Origin: Hippophae tibetana
Lineage: Eukaryota; Streptophyta; Magnoliopsida; Rosales; Elaeagnaceae
Length of the DNA stretch: 64,000 bases
Reading direction: 5' to 3'
NCBI GenBank assembly: GCA_037013495.1
Contig: CM072810.1
Coordinates: 50,082,843 to 50,146,842, forward strand
Part shown: positions 24,425 to 38,933 of the stretch, piece after piece
How the letters are laid out: each line of letters starts with the position of its first letter
Numbering within the stretch: position 1 is the stretch's first letter
Translations under genes and position numbers: made by a program
The notes under the pieces: generated by a model
Database searches by the model: none
What the model saw: the letters and a program-made list of their open reading frames with translations, nothing else
Told to the model about the DNA's origin: nothing

Positions 24425-27400
24425 GATGATAACTTTTGACTCCAGTATTGAAACGACTGTATTATTATATGAAACCGAAGCTCTTAGCGATTCACACAAT
24501 ATGAGATGGCCTCAAATTTGGAATATCATTTTTGTACCTAAACTTCACCATTTACATCATTTATTGAGGGTTTTTGGTTTTTTGCCTACCATTTCCGTTG
24601 TACTTACTTTCGATTTTATTCAAAAGAGCCATAAAGGAGATATTGGTGCAAACAAAGGGTCCTTTATTTATGTGTTCAATCCCTATATATTCTTCCAAAA
24701 AAAATGAGTAAAGAAAAAGGAAAAGGCTATTGTTCCCATTTAAAAAAGGAAAAAACATTTGATAAATTGGAGTTCCAACTTTAAACGACGATAAACTTTT
24801 ACTTGCATATCGAGAAAACTATTATAATATATCAAAATGAAGATCGTACCGATTCAAAAAATCTGATGTGGCTCCACAAAGGAACCACATTTTTGTACCC
24901 AAATTCCATCATTTAAATCATTTACCGAGGGTTTTAAGTTTTCGTCTCACCATTTCCGTTGTACTTACTTTCTATTATATTGAAAAGAGCCGTATAGGAG
25001 ATATTTGTTCAAACAAATTGTTCTTTATTTATGTGTCAAATCAATATATATTCTTCCAAAAAAATATGAGAAAAGTGAAAGGAAAAGGCTCTTGTTCCCA
25101 TTTTAAAAAGGAACAAAACATTTGATAAATCGGAGTTCCAACATTAAAGGAAGATAAATTTTTACTCTGTTATCGAAACAACTATTATAATATATCAAAA
25201 TGAAGCCCGTACCTATTCAAACAATCTGGTTTGGCCCCAAAAAGGAACCACATTTTTGAACGCAAATTCCATCGTTTACATCATTTACCCAGGGTTTTAA
25301 GTGTTTGTCTCACAATTCCGTTGTACTTACTTTCTGTTTTATTCAAAAGTGCCGTAAAGAAGATTTTGGTGCGAACAAAGGGTTCTTTATTTATGCGTTC
25401 AATCAATATCTATGCTTCCAAAAAACAAACAAGGGAAGAGAAAAAGAAAGGTGGTACTGTTCACATTTTAAAAAAGAATAAAACATTTGATAAATCGCAA
25501 TTTCAACTTTAAAAGATGATAACTTTTGACTCCGGTATTGAAACGACTATATTATTATATGAAACCGAAGCTCTTAGCGATTCACACAATGTGAGATGGC
25601 CTCAAATTTGAAATATCATTTTTGTACCTAAACTTCCCCATTTACATCATTTATTGAGGGTTTTTAGTTTTTTGCCCACCATTTCCGTTGTACTTACTTT
25701 CGATTTTATTCAAAAGAGCCGTAAAGGAGATATTGGTGCAAACAAAAGGTCCTTTTATTTATGTGTTCAATCCCTGTATATTCTTCCAAAAAAAATGAGT
25801 AAAGAAAAAGGAAAAGGCTACTGTTCCCATTTACAAAAGGAAAAAACATTTGATAAATTAGAGTTCCAACTTTAAACGACGATATACTTTTACTTGCATA
25901 TCGAGAAAACTATTATAATATATCAAAATGAAGATCGTACCGATTCAAAAAATCTGATGTGGCCCCACAAAGGAACCACATTTTTTTACCCAAATTCCAT
26001 CATTTAAATCATTTACCGAGGGTTTTAAGTGTTCGTCTCACCATTTCCGTTGTACTTACTTTCTATTATATTGAAAAGAGCCGTATAGGAGATATTTGTT
26101 CAAACAAATTGTTCTTTATTTATGTGTTAAATCAATATATATTCTTCCAAAAAAATATGAGAAAAGTGAAAGGAAAAGGCTATTGTTCCAATTTAAAAAG
26201 GAACAAAACATTTGATAAATCGGAGTTCCAACATTAAAGGACGATAAATTTTTACTCTGTTATCGAAACAACTATTATAATATATCAAAATGAAGCCCAT
26301 ACTGATTCAAACAATCTGGTTTGGCCCCAAAAAGGAACCACATTTTTGTACGCAAATTCCATCGTTTACATCATTTACCCAGGGTTTTAAGTGTTTGTCT
26401 CACAATTTCCGTTGTACTTACTTTCTATTTTATTCAAAAGAGCCGTAAAGACGATTTTGGTGCAAACAAAGGGTTCTTTATTTATGCGTTCAATCAATAT
26501 CTATGCTTACAAAAAACAAACAAGGGAAGAGAAAAAGAAAGGTGGTACTGTTCACATTTTAAAAAAGAATAAAACATTTGATAAATCGCAATTTCAACTT
26601 TAAAAGATGATAACTTTTGACTCCGGTATTGAAACGACTGTATTATTATATGAAACCGAAGCTCTTAGCGATTCACACAATATGAGATGGCCTCAAATTT
26701 GGAATATCATTTTTGTACCTAAACTTCACCATTTACATCATTTATTGAGGGTTTTTAGTTTTTTGCCCACCATTTCCGTTGTACTTACTTTAGATTTTAT
26801 TCAAAAGAGCCATAAAGGAGATATTGGTGCAAACAAAGGGTCCTTTTATTTATGTGTTCAATCCCTGTATATTCTTCCAAAAAAAATGAGTAAAGAAAAA
26901 GGAAAAGGCTACTGTTCCCATTTAAAAAAGGAAAAAACACTTGATAAATTGGAGTTCCAACTTTAAACGACGATAAACTTTTACTTGCATATCGAGAAAA
27001 CTATTATAACATATCAAAATGAAGATCGTACCGATTCAAAAAATCTGATGTGGCCCCACAAAGGAACCACATTTTTGTACCCAAATTCCATCATTTAAAT
27101 CATTTACGGAGGGTTTTAAGTGTTCGTCTCACCATTTCCGTTGTACTTACTTTCTATTATATTGAAAAGAGTCGTATAGGAGATATTTGTTCAAACAAAT
27201 TGTTCTTTATTTATGTGTTAAATCAATATATATTCTTCCAAAAAAATATGAGAAAAGTGAAAGGAAAAGGCTATTGTTCCCATTTTAAAAAGGAACAAAA
27301 CATTTGATAAATCGGAGTTCCAACATTAAAGGACGATAAATGTTTACTCTGTTATCGAAACAACTGTTATAATATATCAAAATGAAGCCCGTACCGATTC

Positions 27401-28660
27401 AAACAATCTGGTTTGGCCCCAAAAAGGAACCACATTTTTGTTCACAAATTCCATCGTTTACATCATTTACAGAGGGTTTTAAGTGTTTTTCTAACAATTT
27501 CCGTTGTACTTACTTTCTATTTTATTCTAAAAGTGCCGTAAAGAAGATTTTGGTGCAAACAAAGGGTTCTTTATTTATGCGTTCAATCAATATCTATGCT
27601 TCCAAAAAACAAACAAGGGAAGAGAAAAAGAAAGGTGGTACTTTTCACATTTTAAAAAAGAATAATACATTTGATAAATCGCAATTTCAACTTTAAAAGA
27701 TGATAACTTTTGACTCCGGTATTGAAACGACTGTATTATTATATGAAACCGAAGCTCTTAGCGATTCACACAATGTGAGATGGCCTCAAATTTGGAATAT
27801 CATTTTTGTACCTAAACTTCCCCATGTACATCATTTATTGAGGGTTTTTAGTTTTTTGCCCACCATTTCCGTGGTACTTACTTTAGATTTTATTCAAAAG
27901 AGCCGTAAAGGAGATATTGGTGTAAACAAAGGGTCCTTTTATTTATGTGTTCAATCCCTGTATATTCTTCCAAAAAAAATGAGTAAAGAAAAAGGAAAAG
28001 GCTACTGTTCCCATTTAAAAAAGGAAAAAACATTTGATAAATTGGAGTTCCAACTTTAAACGACGATAAACTTTTACTTGCATATCGAGAAAACTATTAT
28101 AACATATCAAAATGAAGATCGTACCGATTCAAAAAATCTGATGTGGCCCCACAAAGGAACCACATTTTTGTACCCAAATTCCATCATTTAAATCATTTAC
28201 CGAGGGTTTTAAGTGTTCGTCTCACCATTTCCGTTGTACTTACTTTCTATTATATTGAAAAGAGCCGTAAAGGAGATATTTGTCCAAACAAATTGTTCTT
28301 TATTTATGTGTTAAATCAATATATATTCTTCCAAAAAAAATATCAGAAAAGTGAAAGGAAAAGGCTATTGTTCCCATTTTAAAAAGGAACAAAACATTTG
28401 ATAAATCGGAGTTCCAACATTAAAGGACGATAAATTTTTACTCTGTTATCGAAACAACTATTATAATATATCAAAATGAAGCCCGTACCGATTCAAACAA
28501 TCTGGTTTGGCCCCAAAAAGGAACCACATTTTTGTTCACAAATTCCATCGTTTACATCATTTACAGAGGGTTTTAAGTGTTTTTCTAACAATTTCCGTTG
28601 TACTTACTTTCTATTTTATTGAAAAGTGTCGTAAAGAAGATTTTGGTGCAAACAAAGGGT
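24425..28660. repeat. Locally homogenised run of trimers (B at 24426, 25516, 26607, 27700)
   Basis: Units of 1,090-1,093 bp share private marks. B monomers read 'cctaaacttc' and, from 25,516 on, have an extra T in 'gggtccttttatttatg' and read 'tccctgtatattc'. C monomers carry 'gaagatcgtaccg' and 'atcatttaaatcattt', and several read 'gagccgtatagg'. A monomers have 'aaacaagggaagag' and 'aaaggtggtac'. This is the pattern expected of recent local spread. Confidence 0.88.
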
Positions 28661-31600
28661 TATTTATTTATGCGTTCAATCAATATCTATGCTTCCAAAA
28701 AACAAATAAGGGAAGAGAAAAAGAAAGGTGGTACTGTTCATATTTTGAAAAAGAATAAAACATTTGATAAATCGCAATTTCAACTTTAAAAGATGATAAC
28801 TTTTGACTCCGGTATTGTAACGACTATATTATTGTATGAAACCGAAGCTCTTAGCGATTCACACAATATGAGATGGCCTCATATTTGGAATATCATTTTT
28901 GTACCTAAATTTCACCATTTACATCATTTATTGAGGGTTTTTAGTTTTTTGCCCACCATTTCCGTTGTACTTACTTTCGATTTTATTCAAAAGAGCCGTA
29001 AACGAGATATTGGTGCAAACAAAGGGTCCTTTATTTATGTGTTCAATCCCTATATATTCTTCCAAAAAAATGAGTAAAGAAAAAGGAAAAGGCTATTGTT
29101 CCCATTTAAAAAAGGAAAAAACATGTGATAAATTTTAGTTCCAACTTTAAACGACGATAAAATTTTACTTGCATATCGAGACAACTATTTTAATATATCA
29201 AAATGAAGCCCGTACCGATTCAAAAAATCTGATGTGGCCCCACAAAGGAACCACATTTTTGTACCCAAATTCAATCGTTTACATCATTTACCGAGGGTTT
29301 TAAGTATTTGTCTCACCATTTCCATTGTACTTACTTTCTATTATATTGAAAAGAGCCGTAAAGGAGATATTTGTCCAAACAAATTGTTCTTTATTTATGT
29401 GTTAAATCAATATATATTCTTCCAAAAAAAATATCAGAAAAGTGAAAGGAAAAGGCTATTGTTCCCATTTTAAAAAGGAACAAAACATTTGTTAAATCGG
29501 AGTTCCAACATTAAAGGACGAAAATTTTTTACTCTGTTATCGCAACAACTATTATAATATATCAAAATGAAGCCCGTACCGATTCAAACAATATGATTTG
29601 GCCCCAAAAAGGAACCACATTTTTGTACCCAAATTCCATCGTTTACATCATTTACCGAGGGTTTTAAGTGTTTGTCTAACAATTTCCGTTGTACTTACTT
29701 TCTATTTTATTCAAAAGTGCCGTAAAGAAGATTTTGGTGCAAACAAAGGGTTCTTTATTTATGCGTCCAATCAATATCTATGCTTCCAAAAAACAAATAA
29801 GGGAAGAGAAAAAGAATAAAACATTTGATAAATAGCAATTTCAACTTTAAAAGATGATAACTTTTGACTCGGGTATTGAAACGACTATATTATTGTATGA
29901 AACTGAAGCTCTTAGCGATTCACACAATGTGAGATGGCCTCAAATTTGGAATATCATTTTTGTACCTAAACTTCACCATTTACATCATTTATTGAGGGTT
30001 TTTAGTTTTTTGCCCACCATTTCCGTTGTACTTACTTTCGATTTTATTCAAAAGAGCCGTAAAGGAGATATTGGTGCAAACAAAGGGTCCTTTTATTTAT
30101 GTGTTCAATCCCTGTATATTCTTCCAAAAAAAATGAGTAAAGAAAAAGGAAAAGGCTATTGTTCCCAATTAAAAAAGGAACAAAACATTTGGTAAATCGG
30201 AGTTCCAACTTTAAACGACGATAAACTTTTACTTGCATATCGAGAAAACTATTATAATATATCAAAATGAAGATCGTACCGATTCAAAAAATCTGATGTG
30301 GCCCCACAAAGGAACCACATTTTTGTACCCAAATTCCATCATTTATATCATTTACCGAGGGTTTTAAGTGTTCGTCTCACCATTTCCGTTGTACTTACTT
30401 TCTATTATATTGAAAAGAGCCGTAAAGGAGATATTTGTTCAAACAAATTTTTCTTTATTTATGTGTCAAATCAATATATATTCTTCCAAAAAAATATGAG
30501 AAAAGTGAAAGGAAAAGGCTATTGTTCCCATTTTAAAAAGGAACAAAACATTTGATAAATCGGAGTTCCAACATTAAAGGACGATAAATTTTTACTCTGT
30601 TATCGAAACAACTATTATAATATATCAAAATGAAGCCCGTACCGATTCAAACAATCTGGTTTGGCCCCAAAAAGGAACCACATTTTTGTTCACAAATTCC
30701 ATCGTTTACATCATTTACAGAGGGTTTTAAGTGTTTTTCTAACAATTTCCGTTGTACTTACTTTCTATTTTATTCAAAAGTGTCGTAAAGGAGATTTTGG
30801 TGCAAACAAAGGGTTCTTTATTTATGCGTTCAATCAATATCTATGCTTCCAAATAACAAATAAGGGAAGAGAAAAATAAATGAGGTACTGTTCACATTTT
30901 AAAAAAGAATAAAACATTTGATAAATCGCAATTTCAACTTTAAAAGATGATAACTTTTGACTCCGGTATTGAAACGACTATATTGTTATATGAAACCAAA
31001 GCTCTTAGCGATTCACACAATGTGAGATGGCCTCAAATTTGGAATATCATTTTTGTACCTAAACTTCACCATTTACATCATTTATTGAGGGTTTTTAGTT
31101 TTTTGCCGACCATTTCCGTTGTACTTACTTTCGATTTTATTCAAAAGAGCCGTAAAGGAGATATTGGTGCAAACAAAGGGTCCTTTTATTTATGTGTTCA
31201 ATCCCTGTATATTCTTCCAAAAAAAATGAGTAAAGAAAAAGGAAAAGGCTATTGTTCCCAATTAAAAAAGGAACAAAACATTTGGTAAATCGGAGTTCCA
31301 ACTTTAAACGACGATAAACTTTTACTTGCATATCGAGAAAACTATTATAATATATCAAAATGAAGATCGTACCGACTCAAAAAATCTGATGTGGCCCCAC
31401 AAAGGAACCACATTTTTGTACCCAAATTCCATCATTTATATCATTTACCGAGGGTTTTAAGTGTTCGTCTCACCATTTCCGTTGTACTTACTTTCTATTA
31501 TATTGAAAAGAGCCGTAAAGGAGATATTTGTTCAAACAAATTTTTCTTTATTTATGTGTCAAATCAATATATATTCTTCCAAAAAAATATGAGAAAAGTG

Positions 31601-32640
31601 AAAGGAAAAGGCTATTGTTCCCATTTTAAAAAGGAACAAAACATTTGATAAATCGGAGTTCCAACATTAAAGGACGATAAATTTTTACTCTGTTATCGAA
31701 ACAACTATTATAATATATCAAAATGAAGCCCGTACCGATTCAAACAATCTGGTTTGGCCCCAAAAAGGAACCACATTTTTGAACCCAAATTCCATCGTTT
31801 ACATCATTTACCGAGGGTCTTAAGTGTTTGTCTCACAATTTCCGTTGTACTAACTTTCTATTTTATTCAAAAGTGTCGTAAAGAAGATTTTGGTGCAAAC
31901 AAAGGGTTTTTTATTTATGCGTTCAATCAATATCTATGCTTCCAAAAAACAAATAAGGGAAGAGAAAAAGAAAGGTGGTACTGTTCATATTTTGAAAAAG
32001 AATAAAACATTTGATAAATCGCAATTTCAACTTTAAAAGATTATAACTTTTGACTCCGGTATTGTAACGACTATATTATTGTATGAAACCGAAGCTCTTA
32101 GCGATTCACACAATATGAGATGGCCTCAAATTTGGAATATCATTTTTGTACCTAAACTTCACCATTTACATCATTTATTGAGGGTTTTTAGTTTTTTGCC
32201 GACCATTTCCGTTGTACTTACTTTCGATTTTATTCAAAAAAGCCGTAAAGGAGATATTGGTGCAAACAAAGGGTCCTTTATTTATGTGTTCAATCCCTAT
32301 ATATTCTTCCAAAAAAAAAGAGAGTAAAGAAAAAGGAAAAGGCTAGTGTTCCCATTTAAAAAAGGAAAAAACATTTGATAAATCGGAGTTACAACTTAAA
32401 ACAACGATAAAATTTTACTTGCATATCGAGACAACTATTTTAATATATCAAAATGAAGCCCGTACCGATTCAAAAAATATGATGTGGCCCCACAAAGCAA
32501 CCACATTTTTGAACCCAAATTCCATCGTTTACATCATTTACCGAGGGTCTTAAGTGTTTGTCTCACAATTTCCGTTGTACTAACTTTCTATTTTATTCAA
32601 AAGTGTCGTAAAGAAGATTTTGGTGCAAACAAAGGGTTCT
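28660..32640. repeat. 11-monomer block, copy 1 (3,977 bp)
   Basis: This region recurs 3,977 bp downstream. B starts pair as 28793/32770, 29854/33831, 30947/34924 and 32040/36018, though the last pair lies beyond the clear match. Shared private marks are 'ttcatattttgaaaaag', a deletion of about 30 bp in the A monomer just before 29,854 (junction near 29,811), and 'ccaaataacaaataag' near 30,850. It also holds an inner tandem duplication of 1,093 bp: about 29,930-30,690 is repeated at 31,023-31,783. Confidence 0.88.
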
Positions 32641-32768
32641 TTATTTATGCGTTCAATCAATATCTATGCTTCCAAAAAACAAATAAGGGAAGAGAAAAAG
32701 AAAGGTGGTACTGTTCATATTTTGAAAAAGAATAAAACATTTGATAAATCGCAATTTCAACTTTAAAA
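32403..32768. repeat. C/A hybrid monomer making a 730-bp dimer
   Basis: The left part is C ('atcgagacaacta', 'gatgtggccccacaaagc'). It becomes A by 'gggtcttaagtg' and carries 'ttgtactaactttc', a private change shared only with the A monomer one step upstream (near 31,850). The right half therefore comes from that neighbour. It sits at the junction between the two 3,977-bp copies. Confidence 0.86.
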
Positions 32769-35400
32769 GATGATAACTTTTGAGTCCGGTATTGTAACGA
32801 CTGTATTATTGTATGAAACCGAAGCTCTTAGCGATTCACACAATATGAGAAGGCCTCAAATTTGGAATATCATTTTTGTACCTAAATTTCACCATTTACA
32901 TCATTTATTGAGGGTTTTTAGTTTTTTGCCCACCATTTCCGTTGTACTTACTTTCGATTTTATTCAAAAGAGCCGTAAACGAGATATTGGTGCAAACAAA
33001 GGGTCCTTTATTTATGTTTTCAATCCCTATATATTCTTCCAAAAAAATGAGTAAAGAAAAAGGAAAAGGCTATTGTTCCCATTTAAAAAAGGAAAAAACA
33101 TTTGATAAATTTTAGTTCCAACTTTAAACGCCGATAAAATTTTACTTGCATATCGAGACAACTATTTTAATATATCAAAATGAAGCCCGTACCGATTCAA
33201 AAAATCTGATGTGGCCCCACAAAGGAACCACATTTTTGTACCCAAATTCAATCGTTTACATCATTTACCGAGGGTTTTAAGTATTTGTCTCACCATTTCC
33301 ATTGTACTTACTTTCTATTATATTGAAAAGAGCCGTAAAGGAGATATTTGTCCAAACAAATTGTTCTTTATTTATGTGTTAAATCAATATATATTCTTCC
33401 AAAAAAAATATCAGAAAAGTGAAAGGAAAAGGCTATTGTTCCCATTTTAAAAAGGAACAAAACATTTGATAAGTCGGAGTTCCAACAATAAAGGACGATA
33501 AATTTTTACTCTGTTATCGAAACAACTATTATAATATATCAAATTGACACCCGTATCGATTCAAACAATCTGATTTGGCCCCACAAAGGAACCACATTTT
33601 TGTACCCAAATTCCATCGTTTACATCATTTACCGAGGGTTTTAAGTGTTTGTCTGACAATTTCCGTTGTACTTACTTTCTATTTTATTCAAAAGTGCCGT
33701 AAAGAAGATTTTGGTGCAAACAAAGGGTTCTTTATTTATGCGTCCAATCAATATCTATGCTTCCAAAAAACAAATAAGGGAAGAGAAAAAGAATAAAACA
33801 TTTGATAAATAGCAATTTCAACTTTAAAAGATGATAACTTTTGACTCGGGTATTGAAACGACTATATTATTGTATGAAACTGAAGCTCTTAGCGATTCAC
33901 ACAATGTGAGATGGCCTCAAATTTGGAATATCATTTTTGTACATAAACTTCACCATTTACATCATTTATTGAGGGTTTTTAGTTTTTTGCCCACCATTTC
34001 CGTTGTACTTACTTTCGATTTTATTCAAAAGAGCCGTAAAGGAGATATTGGTGCAAACAAAGGGTCCTTTTATTTATGTGTTCAATCCCTGTATATTCTT
34101 CCAAAAAAAATGAGTAAAGAAAAAGGAAAAGGCTATTGTTCCCAATTAAAAAAGGAACAAAACATTTGGTAAATCGGAGTTCCAACTTTAAACGACGATA
34201 AACTTTTACTTGCATATCGAGAAAACTATTATAATATATCAAAATGAAGATCGTACCGATTCAAAAAATCTGATGTGGCCCCACAAAGGAACCACATTTT
34301 TGTACCCAAATTCCATCATTTATATCATTTACTGAGGGTTTTAAGTGTTCGTCTCACCATTTCCGTTGTACTTACTTTCTATTATATTGAAAAGAGCCGT
34401 AAAGGAGATATTTGTTCAAACAAATTTTTCTTTATTTATGTGTCAAATCAATATATATTCTTCCAAAAAAATATGAGAAAAGTGAAAGGAAAAGGCTATT
34501 GTTCCCATTTTAAAAAGGAACAAAACATTTGATAAATCGGAGTTCCAACATTAAAGGACGATAAATTTTTACTCTGTTATCGAAACAACTATTATAATAT
34601 ATCAAAATGAAGCCCGTACCGATTCAAACAATCTGGTTTGGCCCCAAAAAGGAACCACATTTTTGTTCACAAATTCCATCGTTTACATCATTTACAGAGG
34701 GTTTTAAGTGTTTTTCTAACAATTTCCGTTGTACTTACTTTCTATTTTAATCAAAAGTGTCGTAAAGGAGATTTTGGTGCAAACAAAGGGTTCTTTATTT
34801 ATGCGTTCAATCAATATCTATGCTTCCAAATAACAAATAAGGGAAGAGAAAAAGAAATGAGGTACTGTTCACATTTTAAAAAAGAATAAAACATTTGATA
34901 AATCGCAATTTCAACTTTAAAAGATGATAACTTTTGACTCCGGTATTGAAACGACTATATTGTTATATGAAACCAAAGCTCTTAGCGATTCACACAATGT
35001 GAGATGGCCTCAAATTTGGAATATCATTTTTGTACCTAAACTTCACCATTTACATCATTTATTGAGGGTTTTTAGTTTTTTGCCGACCATTTCCATTGTA
35101 CTTACTTTCGATTTTATTCAAAAGAGCCGTAAAGGAGATATTGGTGCAAACAAAGGGTCCTTTTATTTATGTGTTCAATCCCTGTATATTCTTCCAAAAA
35201 AAATGAGTAAAGAAAAAGGAAAAGGCTATTGTTCCCAATTAAAAAAGGAACAAAACATTTGGTAAATCGGAGTTCCAACTTTAAACGACGATAAACTTTT
35301 ACTTGCATATCGAGAAAACTATTATAATATATCAAAATGAAGATCGTACCGATTCAAAAAATCTGATATGGCCCCACAAAGGAACCACATTTTTGTACCC
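32640..35400. repeat. 11-monomer block, copy 2 (partial)
   Basis: It matches copy 1 at +3,977 bp, including the deletion of about 30 bp (junction near 33,788). The match ends around 35,400, where C reads 'catcgtttgcatcattt' against 'catcatttatatcattt' in copy 1. A few changes separate the copies, such as 'gtacataaacttc' near 33,940. Confidence 0.86.
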
Positions 35401-38206
35401 AAATTCCATCGTTTGCATCATTTAACGAGGTTTTAAGTGTTTGTCTCACCATTTCCGTTGTACTTACTTTCTATTATATTGAAAAGATCCGCAAAGGAGA
35501 TATTTTTCCAAACAAATTGTTCTTTATTTATGTGTTAAATCAATATATATTCTTCCAAAACAAATATGAGAAAAGTGAAAGGAAAAGGCTATTGTTCCTA
35601 TTTTAAAAAGGAACAAAACATTTGATAAATCGGAGTTCCAACATTAAAGGACGATAAATTTTTTACTCTGTTATCGAAACAACTATTATAATATATCAAA
35701 TTGAAACCTGTACCGATTCAAAAAATCTGATTTGGCCCCAAAAAAGAACCACATTTTTGTACCCAAATTCCATCGTTTACATCATTTATCGAGGGTTTGA
35801 AGTGTTTGTCTCACAATTTCCGTTGTACTTACTTTCTATTTTATTCATAAGTACCGTAAAGAAGATTTTGGTGCAAACAAAGGGTTCTTTATTTATGCGT
35901 TCAATCAATATCTATGCTTCTAAAAAACAAATAACGGAAGAGAAAAAGAAAGGAGGTACTGTTCACATTTTAAAAAAGAATAAATCATTTGATAAATCGC
36001 AATTTCAACTTTAAAAGATGATAACTTTTGACTCGGGTATTGAAACGACTATATTATTGTATGAAACTGAAGCTCTTAGCGATTCACACAATATGAGATG
36101 GCCTCAAATTTGGAATATCATTTTTGTACCTAAATTTCACCATTTACATCATTTATTGATGCATTTTAGTTTTTTGGCCACCATTTCCGTTGTACTTACT
36201 TTCGATTTTATTAAAAAGATCCGTAAAGGAGATATTGGTGCAAACAAAGGGTTCTTTATTTATGTGTTCAATACATATATATTCTTCCAAAAAAAATAGT
36301 AAAGAAAAAGGAAAAGGGTATTGTTCCCAGTTAAAAAAGGAACAAAAGATTTGATAAATCGGAGTTCCAATTTAAACGACGATAAACTTTTACATGCATA
36401 TCGAGACAACTATTTTAATATATCAAAATGAAGCCCATACCGATTCAAAAAAACTGATGTGGCCCCACAGAGGAACCACAATTTTGTACCCAAATTCCAT
36501 CGTTTACATCATTTACCGAGGGTTTTAAGTGTTTGTCTCATATTTTCCGTTGTACTTACTTTCTATAATATTGAAAAGAGCCGTAAAGGAGATATTTGTC
36601 CAAACAAATTGTTCTTTATTTATGGGTTAAATCAATATATATTCTTCCAAAAAAAAATATGAGAAAAGTGAAAGGAAAAGGCTATTGTTTCCATTTTAAA
36701 AAGGAACAAAACATTTGATAAATCGGAGTTCCAACATTAAAGGACGATAAATTTTTACTTTGTTATCGAAACAACTATTATAATATATCAAAATGAAGCC
36801 CGTACCGATTCAAACAATCTGATTTGGCCCCAAAAAGGAACCACATTTTTGTACGCAAATTCCATCGTTTACATCATTTATCGAGGGTCTTAAGTGTTTG
36901 TCTCACCATTTCCGTTGTACTTACTTTCTATTTTATTCATAAGTGCCGTAAAGAAGATTTTGGTGCAAACAAAGGGTTCTTTATTTATGCGTTCAATCAA
37001 TATCTATGCTTCCAAAAAACAAATAAGGGAAGAGAAAAGGAAAAGGAGGTACTGTTCACATTTTAAAAAAGAATAAAACATTTGATATATCGCAATTTCA
37101 ACTTTAAAAGATGATAACTTTTGACTCGGGTATTGAAACGACTATATTATTGTATGAAACTGAAGCTCTTAGCGATTCACACAATATGAGATGGCCTCAA
37201 ATTTGGAATATCATTTTTGTACCTAAATTTTACCATTTACATCATTTATTGAGGCATTTTAGTTTTTTGCCCACCATTTCCGTTGTACATACTTTCGATT
37301 TTATTCAAAAGATCCGTAAAGGAGATATTGGTGCAAACAAAGGGTCCTTTATTTATGTGTTCAATCTCTATATATTCTTCCAAAAAAAATGAGTAAAGAA
37401 AAAGGAAAAGGCTACTGTTCCCATTTTAAAAAGGAACAAAACATTTGATAAATCAGAGTTCCAACTTTAAACGACGATAAAATTTTACATGCATATCGAG
37501 ACAACTATTTTAATATATCAAAATGAAGCCCGTACCAATTCAAAAAATCTGATGTGGCCCCACAAAGGAACCACATTTTGGTACCCAAATTCCATCGTTT
37601 GCATCATTTACCGAGGTTTTAAGTGTTTGTCTCACCATTTCCATTGTACTTAATTTCTATTATATTGAAAAGATCCGTAAAGGAGATATTTTTCCAAACA
37701 AATTGTTCTTTATTTATGTGTTAAATCAATATATATATATTCTTCCAAAAAAAATATGAGAAAAGTGAAAGGAAAAGGCTATTGTTCCTATTTTAAAAAG
37801 TAACAAAACATTTGATAAATCGGAGTTCCAACATTAAAGGACGATAAAGTTTTACTCTGTTATCGAAAAAACTATTATAATATATCAAAATGAAGCCCGT
37901 ACCGATTCAAACAATCTGATTTGGCCCCAAAAAGGAACCACATTTTTGTACCCAAATTCCATCGTTTACATCATTTATCGAGGGTTTGAAGTGTTTGTCT
38001 CAAACTTTCCGTTGTACTTACTTTCTATTTTATTCATAAGTGCCGTAAAGAAGATTTTGGTGCAAACAAAGGGTTCTTTATTTATGCGTTCAATCAATAT
38101 CTATTCTTCCAAAAAACAAATAAGGGAAGAGAAAAAGAAAAGGAGGTACTGTTCACATTTTAAAAAAGAATAAAACATTTGATATATCGCAATTTCAACT
38201 TTAAAA

Positions 38207-38933
38207 GATGATAACTTTTGACTCGGGTATTGAAACGACTATATTATTGTATGAAACTGAAGCTCTTAGCGATTCACACATTATGAGATGGCCTCAAATT
38301 TGGAATATCATTTTTGTACCTAAATTTCACCATTTACATCATTTATTGAGGCATTTTAGTTTTTTGCCCACTATTTCCGTTGTACTTACTTTCGATTTTA
38401 TTCAAAAGATCCGTAAAGGAGATATTAGTGCAAACAAAGGGTCCTTTATTTATGTGATCAATCCCTATATATTCTTCCAAAAAAAATGAGTAAAGAAAAA
38501 GGAAAAAGCTACTGTTCCCATTTAAAAAAGGAACAAAACATTTGATAAATCGGAGTTCCAACTTTAAACGATGATAAACTTTTACATGCATATCGAGACA
38601 ACTATTTTAATATATCAAAATGAAGCCCGTACCGATTCAAAAAATCTGATGTGGACCCACAAAGGAACCACATTTTGGTACCCAAATTCCATCGTTTGCA
38701 TCATTTACCGAGGTTTTAAGTGTTTGTCTCACCATTTCCGTTGTACTTACTTTGTATTTGATTCAAAAGTGCCGTAAAGGGGATATTGGTGCAAACAAAG
38801 GGTTCTTTATTTATGCGTTCAATCAATATCTATTCTTCCAAAAAAAAATAAGGGAAGAGAAAAAGAAAGGAGCTATTGTTCACATTTTAAAAAAGAATAA
38901 AACATTTGATAAATCGCAATTTCAACTTTAAAA
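38207..38933. repeat. Dimer copy 1 (727 bp), B plus C/A hybrid
   Basis: B at 38,208 with the private change 'cacacattatgag', followed by a C/A hybrid at 38,570-38,933. The hybrid is C through 'cattttggtacccaaattcc' and 'accgaggttttaag', then 'tttgtatttgattcaaaag', then type A from 'gcgttcaatcaatatcta' on. The B part, and the C part as far as 'ccatttc', is repeated immediately downstream. Confidence 0.86.
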
